Shown: positions 1 through 9,762, counted from the first letter of the stretch. The stretch is 64,000 bases of DNA from Peribacillus frigoritolerans (GCA_030562215.1 JAUPFL010000002.1:1054001-1118000); one strand, 5' to 3'. Numbers and translations: made by a program. The notes: a model not told the origin generated them from the letters alone.

Positions 1-281
1 TGAGCCATAATCCTTTGGTCAAGAAACAGTTGACTCCGGAACACCATATTAGTCTTGTCCTGTCAGGTCACACCCATGGCGGGCAGATTCGCATATTCGG
101 ATTCGGGCCCTATCAGATCGGAAGCATTAAAAAAGAGGAGGACTGTATATATATGACGAGTAATGGCTATGGGACAAGCGCAGTGCCTTTAAGGCTTGAA
201 GCTAAGCCGGAAACGCACCTCTTCACCCTGAAAAGGGGTACAGAGACTGAAATAGGCGAAGCTGTGGAAAAAACCTATTAA
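1..281 (+). CDS. Metallophosphoesterase, C-terminal part (5' end outside window)
   Basis: The reading frame is already open at base 3, so this is the tail of a longer gene. It carries the GHTHGGQ motif typical of the last metal-binding segment of calcineurin-like phosphoesterases (two His ligands plus Gly-rich turn). In B. subtilis the YpbG-type membrane-associated phosphoesterase lies in this neighbourhood, so an orthologue is likely, but the catalytic N-terminal half and any membrane anchor are not visible. The substrate cannot be named. It ends about 100 bases before the next gene. Confidence 0.75.
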   Translation, partial: SHNPLVKKQLTPEHHISLVLSGHTHGGQIRIFGFGPYQIGSIKKEEDCIYMTSNGYGTSAVPLRLEAKPETHLFTLKRGTETEIGEAVEKTY

Positions 282-378
282 GCTGCTTTTTATCGAGAAT
301 ACCGCTATTTTAAGACCTTGAAAAATCCACCATAATTTCATCAAATGATCGTACAGTTATTGGAGGCCTTGTAAAACC

Positions 379-1271
379 ATGCAAGAAGGTAAATATAATA
401 TAAAGGCAGTTTCAAAACTGCTGGACATTCAGTCGGGAACCCTTAGGGCATGGGAAAGGCGCTATAAATTCATCGAACCTGTCAGGAATGAATCGGGGCA
501 CCGGCTGTATACTGAAAAACATCTGCAAATCCTTAAGTGGCTCATTAATAAAACAAAGCAAGGTTTTACTATAAGCCAAGCCGTTTCACTTCTCGAAAGT
601 ACTGGCGCTCTGAGCCTGGAGTTCCAGAAACGAACCGTAAGGATGAGCAAGCGATTAAGTTATCGGATGAATTAATCGAAGCTCTATTGAATTTCAATGA
701 AAATAAAGCCCATATGCTGATAGGTCAAGCATTCAGTATGTATACAATCGAACAAACCATAGTGGATGTACTCGGTTCAATATTGGTTCGGATTGGGGAT
801 AAGTGGGAAAGGGGAGAAATTACTTCCGCTCATGAACACTTTGCGTCGAACATAATAAAATCCAGGATCAGTTCAGTTATGCATACAATTCCGACTAATG
901 GTTTTCTTCCGAAAGCCCTTACCGTTTGTGCTCCCGGTGAAAAACATGAATTTGGACTATTAATCTTTACCATTTTTTTAAAGCGGAAAGGGTATGAAAC
1001 CATTTATTTAGGAGAATCCATTGCTGATAAGGACCTTTTCACCGTTTTAAACATCATAAAGCCCTCTTACCTATTCATGTCATGTTCACTGACAGAGAAT
1101 CTTGCTGAAACATTTAAGCTGGTTGAAGCGTTAACAAAGGATTTCCCGGATTTGAAGGTGGGTCTTGGCGGTGCGGCCCTCAGCCTTATTTCTGAAGAAG
1201 ACCGAACTGCCTTCAGCGGAGTCTTAATGGGGGACACGCAAATGAAATGGGAGGAGTGGCTGAAAGGTTAG
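379..1271 (+). CDS. CarH-like MerR-family regulator with cobalamin-binding photoreceptor module (one frameshift)
   Basis: N-terminal MerR winged helix (about residues 5-75, with the LRAWERRY turn), then a four-helix B12-binding cap and a Rossmann B12 domain. The cap contains W-x9-EH (WERGEITSAHEH), the signature of the CarH/LitR light sensors that hold 5'-deoxyadenosylcobalamin. The Rossmann part has ExHxxG (EKHEFG), whose His is the lower cobalt ligand. Known CarH proteins repress DNA as B12-bound tetramers in the dark and fall apart in light; action here is inferred. A one-base deletion between about 625 and 665 moves the frame; the second frame reads cleanly back to the linker. GGAGG at 361-365 is a rather distant ribosome site. 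No carotenoid gene is adjacent, so its target is unknown. Confidence 0.8.
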
Positions 1272-1361
1272 CTGCGGCCCTCTTAGGAGAAATAATGGAT
1301 ATGCACCCTGCGACCAAGGCTTCATATGATGTATGAAGATGGTAACCAGGGGGCATTTTTT

Positions 1362-1937
1362 ATGAAGCTGGAACGATTAACTAATAATAAAATCAAGATT
1401 TTTTTGACCCTTGATGATTTAATTGATAGAGGCATAACGAAAGAAGATATTTTAGGGAATTCCTTGAAGGTCCACAAGCTATTTCAGGATATGGTCGAAG
1501 AAGCGTGCGAAGAACTCAGCTTTAAAATGAGTGGCTCCATTGCAATCGAAATTTTCTCCTTGCCTGCGCAAGGGTTGATAATCATTGTGACAAAGGAAGA
1601 AGAGGAATTATTGGCAGACGAAGAGGAATTCTTGGATTTACAGGTGAAGATTGATGACTTTCCCCATATTCTGTATGTTTTCGATGACTTTGAAGATATC
1701 GTCCAATTATCTCATAGATTATCTTTTCAAGGTTTGCTTAAAAGTACCCTTTATCATTTTGAGGGTAGATACTATTTACTTATCGAAAATGTAAAAGACA
1801 CGACTTATGACACGGTCATATCTTTAGCGGCTGAGTATGGCCATGCATCTACATTGACACTCAGCCGCATCAATGAATATGGAACATGTATAATCGAAAA
1901 TGAAGCGATACATGTTTTGCTCACACATTTTAGCTGA
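1362..1937 (+). CDS. mecB: Adaptor protein MecB/YpbH (MecA paralogue)
   Basis: A 191-residue acidic protein starting MKLERLTNNKIKIFLT, typical of the MecA/YpbH family. These adaptors bring substrates to the ClpC unfoldase and stimulate its hexamer assembly. The N-terminal domain (1-80) binds substrate and the C-terminal domain (from about 105) binds ClpC; they are joined by a Glu-rich linker (KEEEELLADEEEF). The ATG at 1362 is chosen over an upstream in-frame ATG at 1326 because it matches the family N-terminus and has a CCAGGGGG ribosome site at good distance. The gene stands alone between the CarH-like gene and gudB and is followed by a strong terminator. MecA versus MecB was decided mainly from gene neighbourhood. 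Confidence 0.9.
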   Translation: MKLERLTNNKIKIFLTLDDLIDRGITKEDILGNSLKVHKLFQDMVEEACEELSFKMSGSIAIEIFSLPAQGLIIIVTKEEEELLADEEEFLDLQVKIDDFPHILYVFDDFEDIVQLSHRLSFQGLLKSTLYHFEGRYYLLIENVKDTTYDTVISLAAEYGHASTLTLSRINEYGTCIIENEAIHVLLTHFS

Positions 1938-1954
1938 TGTAAAACAAATGAGTC

Positions 1955-1997
1955 CAGGCAGCCACATTATGGTAAAAAATGTGGTTTGCCTTTTTTG
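1955..1997 (+). terminator. Rho-independent terminator after mecB
   Basis: Inverted repeat AGGCA-CCACATT with AATGTGG-TGCCT closing a short loop, followed by TTTTTT. It closes the mecB transcript before the gudB promoter. Confidence 0.85.
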
Positions 1998-2107
1998 TCT
2001 CAACTTTCGGCCGAAGAAGATATAGGGTAAAAGTGTAAGAAAGCAGTTGATATGATAACGTTTTCATTTTTAGAATATTTCCAACTTTTAAATTCCCATT
2101 TTTACTC

Positions 2108-2135
2108 TTGCATAAATGTAACGAAGGTGTATACT
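2108..2135 (+). promoter_or_regulatory. Probable sigma-A promoter of gudB
   Basis: TTGCAT at 2108-2113 and TATACT at 2130-2135 with a 16-base spacer, about 70 bases before the gudB start. No other candidate of this quality lies in the interval. Confidence 0.5.
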
Positions 2136-2205
2136 AGCACATGAAGAGGACTATTTGTACATTATAATTTTATATATGGATGAGATTTTCTAGGAGGTAC
2201 TTTTA

Positions 2206-3483
2206 ATGGAATCGGCAAAAGGCAATAGCCATGTAAATGAAGAAGAAAAACACGACGTACTGAGGTCAACCCAAACTGTAATACATAAAGCTTTGGATAA
2301 GCTGGGTTACCCGGAAGAAGTTTTTGAACTGTTGAAGGAACCTTTGCGTTTATTGACGGTGAAGATACCTGTCCGCATGGATGATGGCTCGGTTAAAATT
2401 TTCACGGGTTACCGTGCACAGCATAACGATGCTGTTGGGCCTACAAAAGGTGGTATCCGTTTTCACCCTAATGTAACGGAACGTGAAGTGAAGGCATTAT
2501 CCATTTGGATGAGTTTGAAATGCGGCATCGTAGATTTGCCATACGGCGGGGGTAAAGGCGGTATCGTTTGTGATCCTCGTAATATGTCATTCCGTGAGCT
2601 TGAAAGACTGAGCCGGGGCTACGTTCGAGCAATTAGCCAAATCGTGGGGCCGACTAAAGATATCCCGGCACCTGATGTATTTACAAATTCTCAAATCATG
2701 GCTTGGATGATGGATGAATACAGCCGTATGGATGAATTCAACTCACCAGGATTCATTACGGGTAAACCGCTAGTGCTTGGTGGTTCTCATGGCCGTGAAT
2801 CAGCAACTGCTAAGGGTGTAACGATTTGTATCAATGAAGCTGCCAAGAAACGCGGGATCGATATTAAAGGGGCGCGGGTCGTCATTCAAGGTTTTGGTAA
2901 CGCAGGTAGTTTCTTAGCTAAGTTCATGCATGACGCAGGTGCTAAAGTTATTGGAATTTCGGATGCATACGGTGCACTTCATGATCCTGAAGGATTGGAT
3001 ATCGATTATCTTCTCGATCGGAGAGATAGTTTCGGAACCGTAACGAAATTGTTTAAAAGCACAATTTCAAATAAAGAACTGCTTGAATTGGAATGTGATA
3101 TTTTAGTCCCGGCTGCAATTGAAAACCAAATCACTGAAGAAAATGCTGCTGATATCAAAGCATCGATCGTTGTCGAGGCAGCTAACGGACCGACAACAAT
3201 TGAAGCGACACAAATCCTAACGGATCGCGGAATCCTTCTTGTTCCTGATGTGCTTGCTTCTGCTGGCGGTGTAACGGTTTCTTACTTCGAATGGGTACAA
3301 AATAATCAAGGTTATTACTGGTCTGAAGAAGAAGTGGACGAAAAGCTGGAAAAAATCCTTGTGAAATCTTTCAATAACATTTATGAACTTGCACAATCAA
3401 GACGCGTTGATATGCGACTGGCGGCTTATATGATTGGCGTAAGAAAAATGGCTGAAGCTTCCCGCTTCCGTGGCTGGATCTAA
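2206..3483 (+). CDS. gudB: NAD-dependent glutamate dehydrogenase GudB
   Basis: Oxidative deamination of glutamate to 2-oxoglutarate and ammonium, cytosolic, the main glutamate-degrading step in Bacillus. The 425-residue length fits the family. The Glu-binding segment GPTKGGIRFHP is at about 78-88, the catalytic Lys lies in SLKCG (105) and LPYGGGKGG (117), and the Rossmann motif GFGNAG is at about 228. AGGAGGT at 2192-2198 is a strong ribosome site. The laboratory strain B. subtilis 168 has a cryptic gudB with a 3-codon VKA duplication in this region; here VKA occurs once (95-97), so the enzyme should be active. RocG-like function is possible, but the gene is next to ypdA as gudB is in B. subtilis. 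Confidence 0.93.
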   Translation: MESAKGNSHVNEEEKHDVLRSTQTVIHKALDKLGYPEEVFELLKEPLRLLTVKIPVRMDDGSVKIFTGYRAQHNDAVGPTKGGIRFHPNVTEREVKALSIWMSLKCGIVDLPYGGGKGGIVCDPRNMSFRELERLSRGYVRAISQIVGPTKDIPAPDVFTNSQIMAWMMDEYSRMDEFNSPGFITGKPLVLGGSHGRESATAKGVTICINEAAKKRGIDIKGARVVIQGFGNAGSFLAKFMHDAGAKVIGISDAYGALHDPEGLDIDYLLDRRDSFGTVTKLFKSTISNKELLELECDILVPAAIENQITEENAADIKASIVVEAANGPTTIEATQILTDRGILLVPDVLASAGGVTVSYFEWVQNNQGYYWSEEEVDEKLEKILVKSFNNIYELAQSRRVDMRLAAYMIGVRKMAEASRFRGWI

Positions 3484-3552
3484 AAGGATTCAAATCAGTA
3501 TCAACATATAGTTAAAAATCATGTTCATTGCTTTATCATTGAAATGATTTAT

Positions 3553-3590
3553 AAAAACTCCTATCATGTATTGATAGGAGTTTTTATTTT
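3553..3590 (+). terminator. Terminator after gudB
   Basis: AAAACTCCTATCA / TGATAGGAGTTTTT perfect hairpin with a 5-base loop and T-rich tail. Confidence 0.9.
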
Positions 3591-3634
3591 TAGACGAACG
3601 TATTACATAGTGCATGGAAAGGCAGTGGAAAAAG

Positions 3635-4603
3635 ATGAATGTTGAAGAAGTCATTATCATAGGTGGGGGCCCTTGTGGATTGGCTGCTGCGATCGCTCTT
3701 AAAGAAGTGGGAATACAGTCCCTGATCATTGAAAAAGGAAATGTGGTTGATTCCATTTACCGTTATCCGACACATCAAACTTTTTTCAGTTCGAGTGAAA
3801 AACTGGAGATTGGTGATGTCGCTTTTATAATCGAAAACCGTAAACCGGTCCGCAATCAGGCGCTAGCCTATTATAGGGAAGTAGTCAGAAGGAAAGAATT
3901 GCGGGTCAATAAATTCGAAAAAGTGGAAAAAGTGGAGAAAGGAGAAGATGGGAAGTTTTTGGTCAAGACATCGAAAGGGGACTATGCAGCTCTGCATGTG
4001 ATCATATCGACCGGATACTATGATCATCCTAACTATATGTGCATACCGGGTGAACAGCTCCCTAAAGTGTTTCATTACTTCAAGGAGGGACATCCCTACT
4101 ATAATTGTGATGTTGCAGTCATCGGTGGCAAAAACTCAAGTGTGGATGCAGCTCTGGAATTGGTCAAATCAGGAGCAAGGGTTTCAGTCCTTTATAGAGG
4201 ATCGGATTACTCTCCAAGTATCAAACCTTGGATTCTTCCGGAATTCGAATCATTAGTCCGCAATGGAACGATCAAAATGGAATTTAATGCGAATGTCGAC
4301 AGGATAACGGAAGACAGCGTCGTCTATCATGTAGGTGATGAGGAAAAAGTCATTAAAAATGATTTTGTGTTTGCAATGACTGGTTACCATCCTGACCATT
4401 CCTTTTTAGCTTCAATGGGCATTACTATTGATAAGGAGACTGGAAGGCCTGCATATAACGAGGAAACGATGGAAACGAACGTTAAAGGTCTTTATATTGC
4501 AGGGGTTCTGGCAGCCGGAAATAATGCGAACGAAATCTTCATAGAGAACGGCAGGTTTCATGGTGGATTGATTGCCTATCATTTAGCTGTTAAAGAAAAG
4601 TGA
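3635..4603 (+). CDS. ypdA: Bacilliredoxin reductase YpdA (bacillithiol disulfide reductase)
   Basis: FAD/NADPH flavoprotein that recycles bacillithiol disulfide with the bacilliredoxins. Starting at ATG 3635, the first dinucleotide motif is GGGPCG with Cys at residue 14, the position known to be needed in Staphylococcus aureus YpdA. A second nucleotide motif, GGKNSSVDAA, lies at about 165. Length 322 residues as expected. An upstream in-frame ATG at 3614 adds seven residues that the family lacks. The window also holds bshB1 and bshA, so the bacillithiol system is represented at both the synthesis and recycling steps. It is followed 27 bases later by ansA, probably co-transcribed. Confidence 0.92.
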   Translation: MNVEEVIIIGGGPCGLAAAIALKEVGIQSLIIEKGNVVDSIYRYPTHQTFFSSSEKLEIGDVAFIIENRKPVRNQALAYYREVVRRKELRVNKFEKVEKVEKGEDGKFLVKTSKGDYAALHVIISTGYYDHPNYMCIPGEQLPKVFHYFKEGHPYYNCDVAVIGGKNSSVDAALELVKSGARVSVLYRGSDYSPSIKPWILPEFESLVRNGTIKMEFNANVDRITEDSVVYHVGDEEKVIKNDFVFAMTGYHPDHSFLASMGITIDKETGRPAYNEETMETNVKGLYIAGVLAAGNNANEIFIENGRFHGGLIAYHLAVKEK

Positions 4604-4630
4604 ATTATATAAATGAGGAGCTGTTACCGT

Positions 4631-5596
4631 ATGGAAAAAATATCATTAATAACGACTGGTGGGACTATTGCCAGTAAAGAAACTGCGAATGGTATGTTGG
4701 CCTCTGGCGCATTGACTGGCCATGAGTTGGCATCCCTTTGCGAATTGCCCAGCGATATCGAGGTTAAAGTGGTTGATCTTTTCCAGATTTCAAGCATGTC
4801 CATGTCCTTTGAAAAAATGCAGCAGCTTAAATCAGCCATACAAAAGGAATTGGAGGATCCTGAAGTTACGGGAATCGTCGTGACCCACGGTACGGATACA
4901 CTTGAAGAAACGGCATATTTCCTTGATGTCACGAGTAAAGATCAACGTCCAATCGTATTGACCGGCTCCCAACGCTCTCCTCAAGAGGTGGGCACCGATG
5001 TATATTCCAATCTAAGGAATTCGATATTATGCGCTGCGAGTGATCTTATTAGGGATGTTGGGGTAGTGGTCGTTTTTAATGAGCGGATCTATTCAGCAAA
5101 GTATGTCAAAAAAGTTCATGCTTCCAATTTACAGGGGTTCGAATCTTTTGGCTATGGATATTTGGGGATAATTGATAATGATGTCGTGAGCATCTATCAA
5201 AAACCTTTACATAGGGAGTGTTATGATATTCAGAATCGCATCCCAAGGGTGGATATCATCAAGTGCCATACAGGCGCTGACGGCCTCTTTATTGATGCTG
5301 CGGTTGCAAACGGTGCGAAAGGCATCGTGCTCGAGGGTGTAGGTAGGGGACAAGTTACCCCTGTAATGGTAACTTCCATACAAGCTGCACTCGATAAAGG
5401 AATAACGATCATCATGACTACAAGTGCAGAAGAAGGAAAAGTGTACCCAGCTTATGATTATGAAGGCAGCGCATTTGATTTAAAACAACGCGGTGTGATA
5501 TTAGGCGCTGATTATGACAGCAAGAAGGCACGAATTAAGTTAGCTGTCATGCTGGCAAGCGAAAACACAATAGATGAGACCTTCTTTAAGTACTGA
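4631..5596 (+). CDS. ansA: L-asparaginase
   Basis: Hydrolyses asparagine to aspartate and ammonium. The two active-site signatures of type I/II asparaginases are present: TTGGTIAS at residues 8-15 (nucleophile Thr) and THGTDTLEE at about 85-93 (Thr-Asp pair). No signal peptide is visible, so it is probably cytosolic. GAGGAG at 4614-4619 serves the ATG at 4631; an earlier in-frame ATG at 4613 overlaps that ribosome site and is less likely. It follows ypdA closely. In B. subtilis ypdA is followed directly by prsW (ypdC), so this gene is an insertion or an alternative arrangement. The paralogue choice (ansA versus ansB-like) is uncertain. Confidence 0.9.
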   Translation: MEKISLITTGGTIASKETANGMLASGALTGHELASLCELPSDIEVKVVDLFQISSMSMSFEKMQQLKSAIQKELEDPEVTGIVVTHGTDTLEETAYFLDVTSKDQRPIVLTGSQRSPQEVGTDVYSNLRNSILCAASDLIRDVGVVVVFNERIYSAKYVKKVHASNLQGFESFGYGYLGIIDNDVVSIYQKPLHRECYDIQNRIPRVDIIKCHTGADGLFIDAAVANGAKGIVLEGVGRGQVTPVMVTSIQAALDKGITIIMTTSAEEGKVYPAYDYEGSAFDLKQRGVILGADYDSKKARIKLAVMLASENTIDETFFKY

Positions 5597-5693
5597 AGGA
5601 TTAAATAAAATTTGGAAGAGTTGATTCTTGGATTCAGTTTTTCTTCATTCCATGGTACGATTAAGGAAACGAAGATGAAAAGAGGGTCAGCTA

Positions 5694-6380
5694 ATGCTGG
5701 TCATGTTTGCAGCGGCTATCGCGCCAGGATTGGCGCTACTAAGCTATTTCTATTTGAAAGATCAATATGAAACCGAACCGATATCGGTTGTGGTCAAAAC
5801 ATTTTTATTCGGTGTTTTTCTTGTATTGCCGATTATGTTCATACAGTATGTACTCGAAACCGAACAAATCTTGAATACTGATTTAGCAAATGCTTTTTTA
5901 TGGGCTGCACTGCTTGAGGAATTCTTCAAGTGGTTCATACTCATTTATGTTATTTATCAGCATGTGGCATTCGATGAGCCATATGATGGGATTGTTTACG
6001 GAGCTGCAGTCTCCCTTGGATTTGCCACAATGGAGAATATTTTGTACCTGCTGGCCAACGGAGTGGAACACGCTTTTCTCAGGGCCGTTCTCCCTGTATC
6101 CAGTCACGCTTTGTTCGGAGTGATCATGGGATATTATTTGGGTAAGGCGAAGTTTTCGCCTTCGAATAATAAGGTCTATTTATTGTTGGCATTGATCATA
6201 CCCATTTCATTACATGGGGTTTATGATTATATTTTAGTTTCCCAAAGATTTTGGGTGTACTTTATTATGCCATTCATGATTTATCTATGGTGGTTAGGCA
6301 TGAAAAAAGTAAAGAAAGCACGTTTGTTGTCTGACTTTCACGCAGAAAAACTTTCACAAAATCACTACCTTAGCAAATGA
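5694..6380 (+). CDS. prsW: Intramembrane protease PrsW
   Basis: Site-1 protease that in B. subtilis cuts the anti-sigma factor RsiW so that SigW is released under envelope stress. 228 residues with about seven hydrophobic segments. The conserved acidic motif LLEEFFKW (EExxK) is at about 70-77, the [13 protein letters not shown] segment at about 102, and conserved His residues (SSHALFG, SLHGVYD) follow. These are the catalytic elements of the PrsW/CAAX-protease superfamily. Ribosome site AGAGGG at 5680-5685. It sits between ansA and sleB as in other Bacilli and ends in its own terminator. Confidence 0.92.
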   Translation: MLVMFAAAIAPGLALLSYFYLKDQYETEPISVVVKTFLFGVFLVLPIMFIQYVLETEQILNTDLANAFLWAALLEEFFKWFILIYVIYQHVAFDEPYDGIVYGAAVSLGFATMENILYLLANGVEHAFLRAVLPVSSHALFGVIMGYYLGKAKFSPSNNKVYLLLALIIPISLHGVYDYILVSQRFWVYFIMPFMIYLWWLGMKKVKKARLLSDFHAEKLSQNHYLSK

Positions 6381-6391
6381 CGAATACTATT

Positions 6392-6433
6392 AAAAACGGA
6401 GTGCTGGCATATTTTGCCCGCTCCGTTTTTTTT
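6392..6433 (+). terminator. Terminator after prsW
   Basis: AAAAACGGAG / CTCCGTTTTT hairpin with imperfect inner pairing, followed by a run of T. Confidence 0.85.
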
Positions 6434-6505
6434 ATGTTTGGAATAAAAAAGCCAGTAAAGAAGAAAATAGAATTACATTAATTCAAGAAAAGAGGAGTGT
6501 TTTTG

Positions 6506-7332
6506 ATGAAAGGAATTTCGTCAAAATGGAAATGGCTTTTGCTGTTTTCGTGTATAACTATATGTTTCGGAATTTACCCGGAAACAAGAACAAATGCCTT
6601 TTCGGGCCAAGTCATTCAAAAAGGTGCGGTTGGAGATGATGTAATTGAACTGCAGGCACGCCTGCAAAACATCGGTTACTATAAGGGAAAGATTGATGGA
6701 GCCTATGGATGGGGCACTTATTGGGCACTTCGAAACTTTCAACAAGATTTCGGGCTTCCAATCGATGGTTTGGCAGGGACAACAACAAAACAGAAGTTGA
6801 CGAATGCGTCTAATTTCAATAAAGCATTTGTTCATGAGCAGATCAATAAAGGAAACGATTTCACCTATTATGGGGGAGTCCCCATTGAACAACAGGTAAA
6901 AGCGAAAGGAAATGGAGGGACTGCTTCCGGAAAGGCCCCTCCCAAAACAACGACATCAGCCAATCTTCCAGGAGGTTATTCTCAAAACGATATACAGCTG
7001 ATGGCCAATGCCGTTTATGGAGAGGCGCGAGGGGAGCCATATACAGGTCAGGTTGCCGTTGCAGCAGTAATCCTGAATAGGGTGGAAAGTGCTGCATTTC
7101 CTAATACCATTTCGGGAGTGATTTTTGAACCTGGGGCGTTTACGGCTGTTGCGGATGGACAGATTTGGCTTACACCGAACGAAAGGGCGAAAGAAGCCGT
7201 GGTGGATGCTATCAATGGGTGGGATCAAGCGGTAATGCAGAATATTACTTTAATCCCGATACGGCAACAAGCAAATGGATCTGGTCAAGGGAACAAATTA
7301 AAAGAATCGGAAAACATATCTTTTGTAAGTAA
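6506..7332 (+). CDS. sleB: Spore cortex-lytic enzyme SleB (one frameshift near the 3' end)
   Basis: Lytic transglycosylase that degrades cortex peptidoglycan with muramic lactam during germination. Order: signal peptide (1-33), peptidoglycan-binding type 1 domain (about 38-100), variable linker, hydrolase-2 domain from about 155 with NAVYGEARGEP holding the catalytic Glu. Start ATG 6506 follows GAGGAG at 6490-6495. At about 7228 one base, probably a C, is missing (GATCAAGC for GATCCAAGC); restoring it gives YYFNPDTATSKWIW and the family ending IGKHIFCK, stop at 7330. Read without correction the protein would end in an unrelated Cys-rich tail. It forms a bicistronic unit with ypeB 14 bases downstream and is expected to be a forespore (SigG) transcript. 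Confidence 0.92.
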
Positions 7333-7346
7333 AGAGGTGAAGGGAA

Positions 7347-8700
7347 ATGATCAGGAATATAGTGATTGCCCTGCTTGTTGTAGTTGTTGCGGGAACTGCA
7401 TTCTGGGGTTATCAAGAACATAAGGAAAAAATGCTGTATTAATCAACGCGGAAAATACGTATCAGCGAGCCTTTCATGATTTAAGCTATCAAGTGGATTT
7501 ATTGCACGATAAGGTCGGCAGTACTTTGGCCATGAATTCACGGTATTCATTAAGTCCGGCGTTAACAGATGTTTGGCGTATCACTTCCGAAGCCCAAAGT
7601 GATGTCGGGCAGTTGCCATTGACCCTGCTTCCTTTTAACAAGACAGAGGAATTTTTATCAAAAATTGCGGATTTCAGTTATAAAACAGCGGTACGTGACC
7701 TTGAAAAAGAACCATTGAATGATAAGGAATATGCGACTCTGCAATCCTTGTACACACAGGCAGGAGACATCCAGGGCGAGTTAAGGAAAGTGCAGTATCT
7801 AGTCCTTAAAAACAATTTAAGATGGATGGATGTCGAAATGGCTCTTGCATCAGGGAAAGAAAATTCGGATAACACGATCATTGATGGTTTAAAGACGGTA
7901 GAGAAAAAGTATCAGGGTACGGGGAAACGAATGAGATGAATCCGACTTTTACTTCTGCACAACAGAGGGATGAAAACTTCAAAAATTTGCAAGGTGAAAC
8001 CATTACGAAGGAAGAAGCAATCGAGACTGCAAAAAACTATGCACACTCAAAAAGCAAAAATTTGAAGGTGAACGTGGAAGAAAACGGAAAAGGTTCCGAT
8101 TATGGATTTTATAGCGTGAGCATCCTCGATAAAGACTCCGATACTGAACTGAATATGGATTTGACCAAAAAAGGCGGTTACCCTATTTGGTATATCAATA
8201 ATAGGGATGTGAACAAAACAAATATTGATTTGAATCAAGCCTATACAAAAGCCGAAGCTTTTTTAAAGGAACATGATTTTAGTTCACTTGAATTATTTGA
8301 AAGTGCTCAATACGATAATATCGCATTATTGAATTTCGTGACATCGGAAAATGGGGTCAAGATTTATCCAGATTCAGTCAAGGTCAAAATCGCATTGGAT
8401 GATGGATCCGTTATAGGGTTTTCAGCTGATGAGTATTTAAAATCACACAAAACCAGGGAAATAGGGAATCCGAACATATCCGAGAAAGAAGCTAAGGATA
8501 AAATCAACAGTAATGTAAAAATAATGGAAGAAGGAAAGGCGTTAATTACCAATGATATTGGTGAAGAAGTTCTTTGTTATGAATTTCTCGGTACGATTAA
8601 AGACGATACCTACCGTATTTTCATTAATGCAGATACCGGTCAAGAAGAAAAGGTGGAAAAATTAAAGAATTCCGAACCGGTATACGAGAATTTAATTTAA
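7347..8700 (+). CDS. ypeB: Germination protein YpeB (two frameshifts)
   Basis: Partner of SleB, needed for SleB to be present and stable in the spore; inner-membrane anchored with PepSY-type domains outside. Start ATG 7347 gives MIRNIVIALLVVVVAGTAF, an uncleaved N-terminal membrane helix, with ribosome site GAGGTGAAGGG. The frame breaks twice by one missing base: in the A-run at about 7424-7429, and between about 7900 and 7925. Both junctions restore continuous family sequence. The C-terminal part (from about 195) holds two PepSY-like repeats, for example TITKEEAIETAKNYA and NISEKEAKDKINSNV. Terminator follows at 8723. Confidence 0.9.
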
Positions 8701-8722
8701 ACAATCATGAATCATAAGTTGT

Positions 8723-8754
8723 AGGGAAATGTGCTTAGTCACTTTCCCTTTTTC
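8723..8754 (+). terminator. Terminator after ypeB
   Basis: AGGGAAA-GTG / CAC-TTTCCCT hairpin and TTTTT tail. Confidence 0.8.
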
Positions 8755-8849
8755 TTATTTCGTGACATAATAACTTAATGATCACTTGGAATAAATGGGG
8801 AAATTAATGGGTAATATTATGCAGTTTTTCAAAAAGGACGTGGAAGACG

Positions 8850-9509
8850 ATGTTTAAAATTGGTGATATATTAATGCTCGAGCCGAAATACACATCACAG
8901 AAGGAAAAGTTCAATTGTATGGTTGTAGAAATGGGAACGGGTTGTGTCTATACGGACTATCCCATCGATGTAGGAACTGGGAAAATTGCATTCCTCATGG
9001 ATGGGACACAGTTCAATGTCACATTTTCCAATGAAGAGCAGGCTGTTTATGTATTCGATTCTGAAGTGCTTGGAAAAGTGAAAGGAAGAATACCCATGAT
9101 GCAACTATTGCTGCCCGAAGCAGAAACGTTTGTTAAAATCCAACGGAGGCAATACGTGCGCCTGGATATAACCTTGGATACGGCCATTCATCCAGAACAT
9201 TCCGAGTTTACCCCTTTTCGTGCATTAACGGAGGATATCAGCGCAGGCGGAGCTTCCATAAGGCTTTTGAAAGGCACTAACATCCAATCAGTTTCGCAAT
9301 TATACCTGTGGATGGCGCTTACGTTAAAATCAGGTGGGATTCATTATTTAAGGTTAAAAAGCAAAGTCATTCGCGTAACGGAAAAAGAGCATGGAAATAT
9401 GCTGCTGCACGTCCAGTTTCTTGAACCTTCAAAAAATGATGTAAAGACATTAATGAGATTTATATTTGAAAAGCAGGTGGACTTAAAGAAAAAAGGCTTG
9501 CATGTTTAA
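8850..9509 (+). CDS. motI: PilZ-domain c-di-GMP receptor YpfA/MotI (DgrA)
   Basis: In B. subtilis this protein binds cyclic di-GMP and then contacts the flagellar stator MotA, acting as a molecular clutch. 219 residues: an N-terminal YcgR-like beta domain (1-95) and a PilZ domain from about 98. The c-di-GMP box is intact: RRQYVR (the RxxxR element) at about 99-104 and DISAGG (the D/NxSxxG element) at about 130-135. Ribosome site AAAGGACG before ATG 8850. It has the same neighbours as in B. subtilis (ypeB upstream, ypfB and cmk downstream). Confidence 0.9.
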   Translation: MFKIGDILMLEPKYTSQKEKFNCMVVEMGTGCVYTDYPIDVGTGKIAFLMDGTQFNVTFSNEEQAVYVFDSEVLGKVKGRIPMMQLLLPEAETFVKIQRRQYVRLDITLDTAIHPEHSEFTPFRALTEDISAGGASIRLLKGTNIQSVSQLYLWMALTLKSGGIHYLRLKSKVIRVTEKEHGNMLLHVQFLEPSKNDVKTLMRFIFEKQVDLKKKGLHV

Positions 9510-9577
9510 CATGATTGAATGAAAAACGGCGATTCCATCCATACTGCTAATATAAACAGATGGAGGGTGCGGCTTAT

Positions 9578-9762
9578 ATGAAAACATTTGAAAGACTATT
9601 AATTAAAGTGATCATCATCCAATTGGCCTGCTTATTTTTTTCCAGTTCCTTTTGAGCATGGAGGATCAAATCTTTGATTTGACCAAGCTCTCGAGGTATG
9701 AAGGTGTTACCAGCAATAATTATACGAAAATCATTGAAACATTCAATGGGACTAATAAGTGA
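9578..9762 (+). CDS. ypfB: Small membrane protein YpfB-like (one frameshift)
   Basis: Starts MKTFERLLIKVIIIQLACLFF, an amphipathic lead-in and one hydrophobic helix. The frame then hits a stop because the T-run at 9633-9640 appears one base short. With one base restored it continues as FQFLLSMEDQIFDLTKLS and ends at 9760-9762, giving about 61 residues. A YpfB-type small protein lies in this slot in B. subtilis and its function is unknown. GGAGGG at 9562-9567 is the ribosome site. Annotated from position, size and topology, not from a firm sequence match. Confidence 0.6.

Noticed and set aside
7225..7423. Cys-rich C-terminal extension of SleB (CPACCSCCGNC)
   Set aside because: Arises only from reading past a one-base deletion into ypeB; the true SleB ending is in the other frame and stops at 7332.
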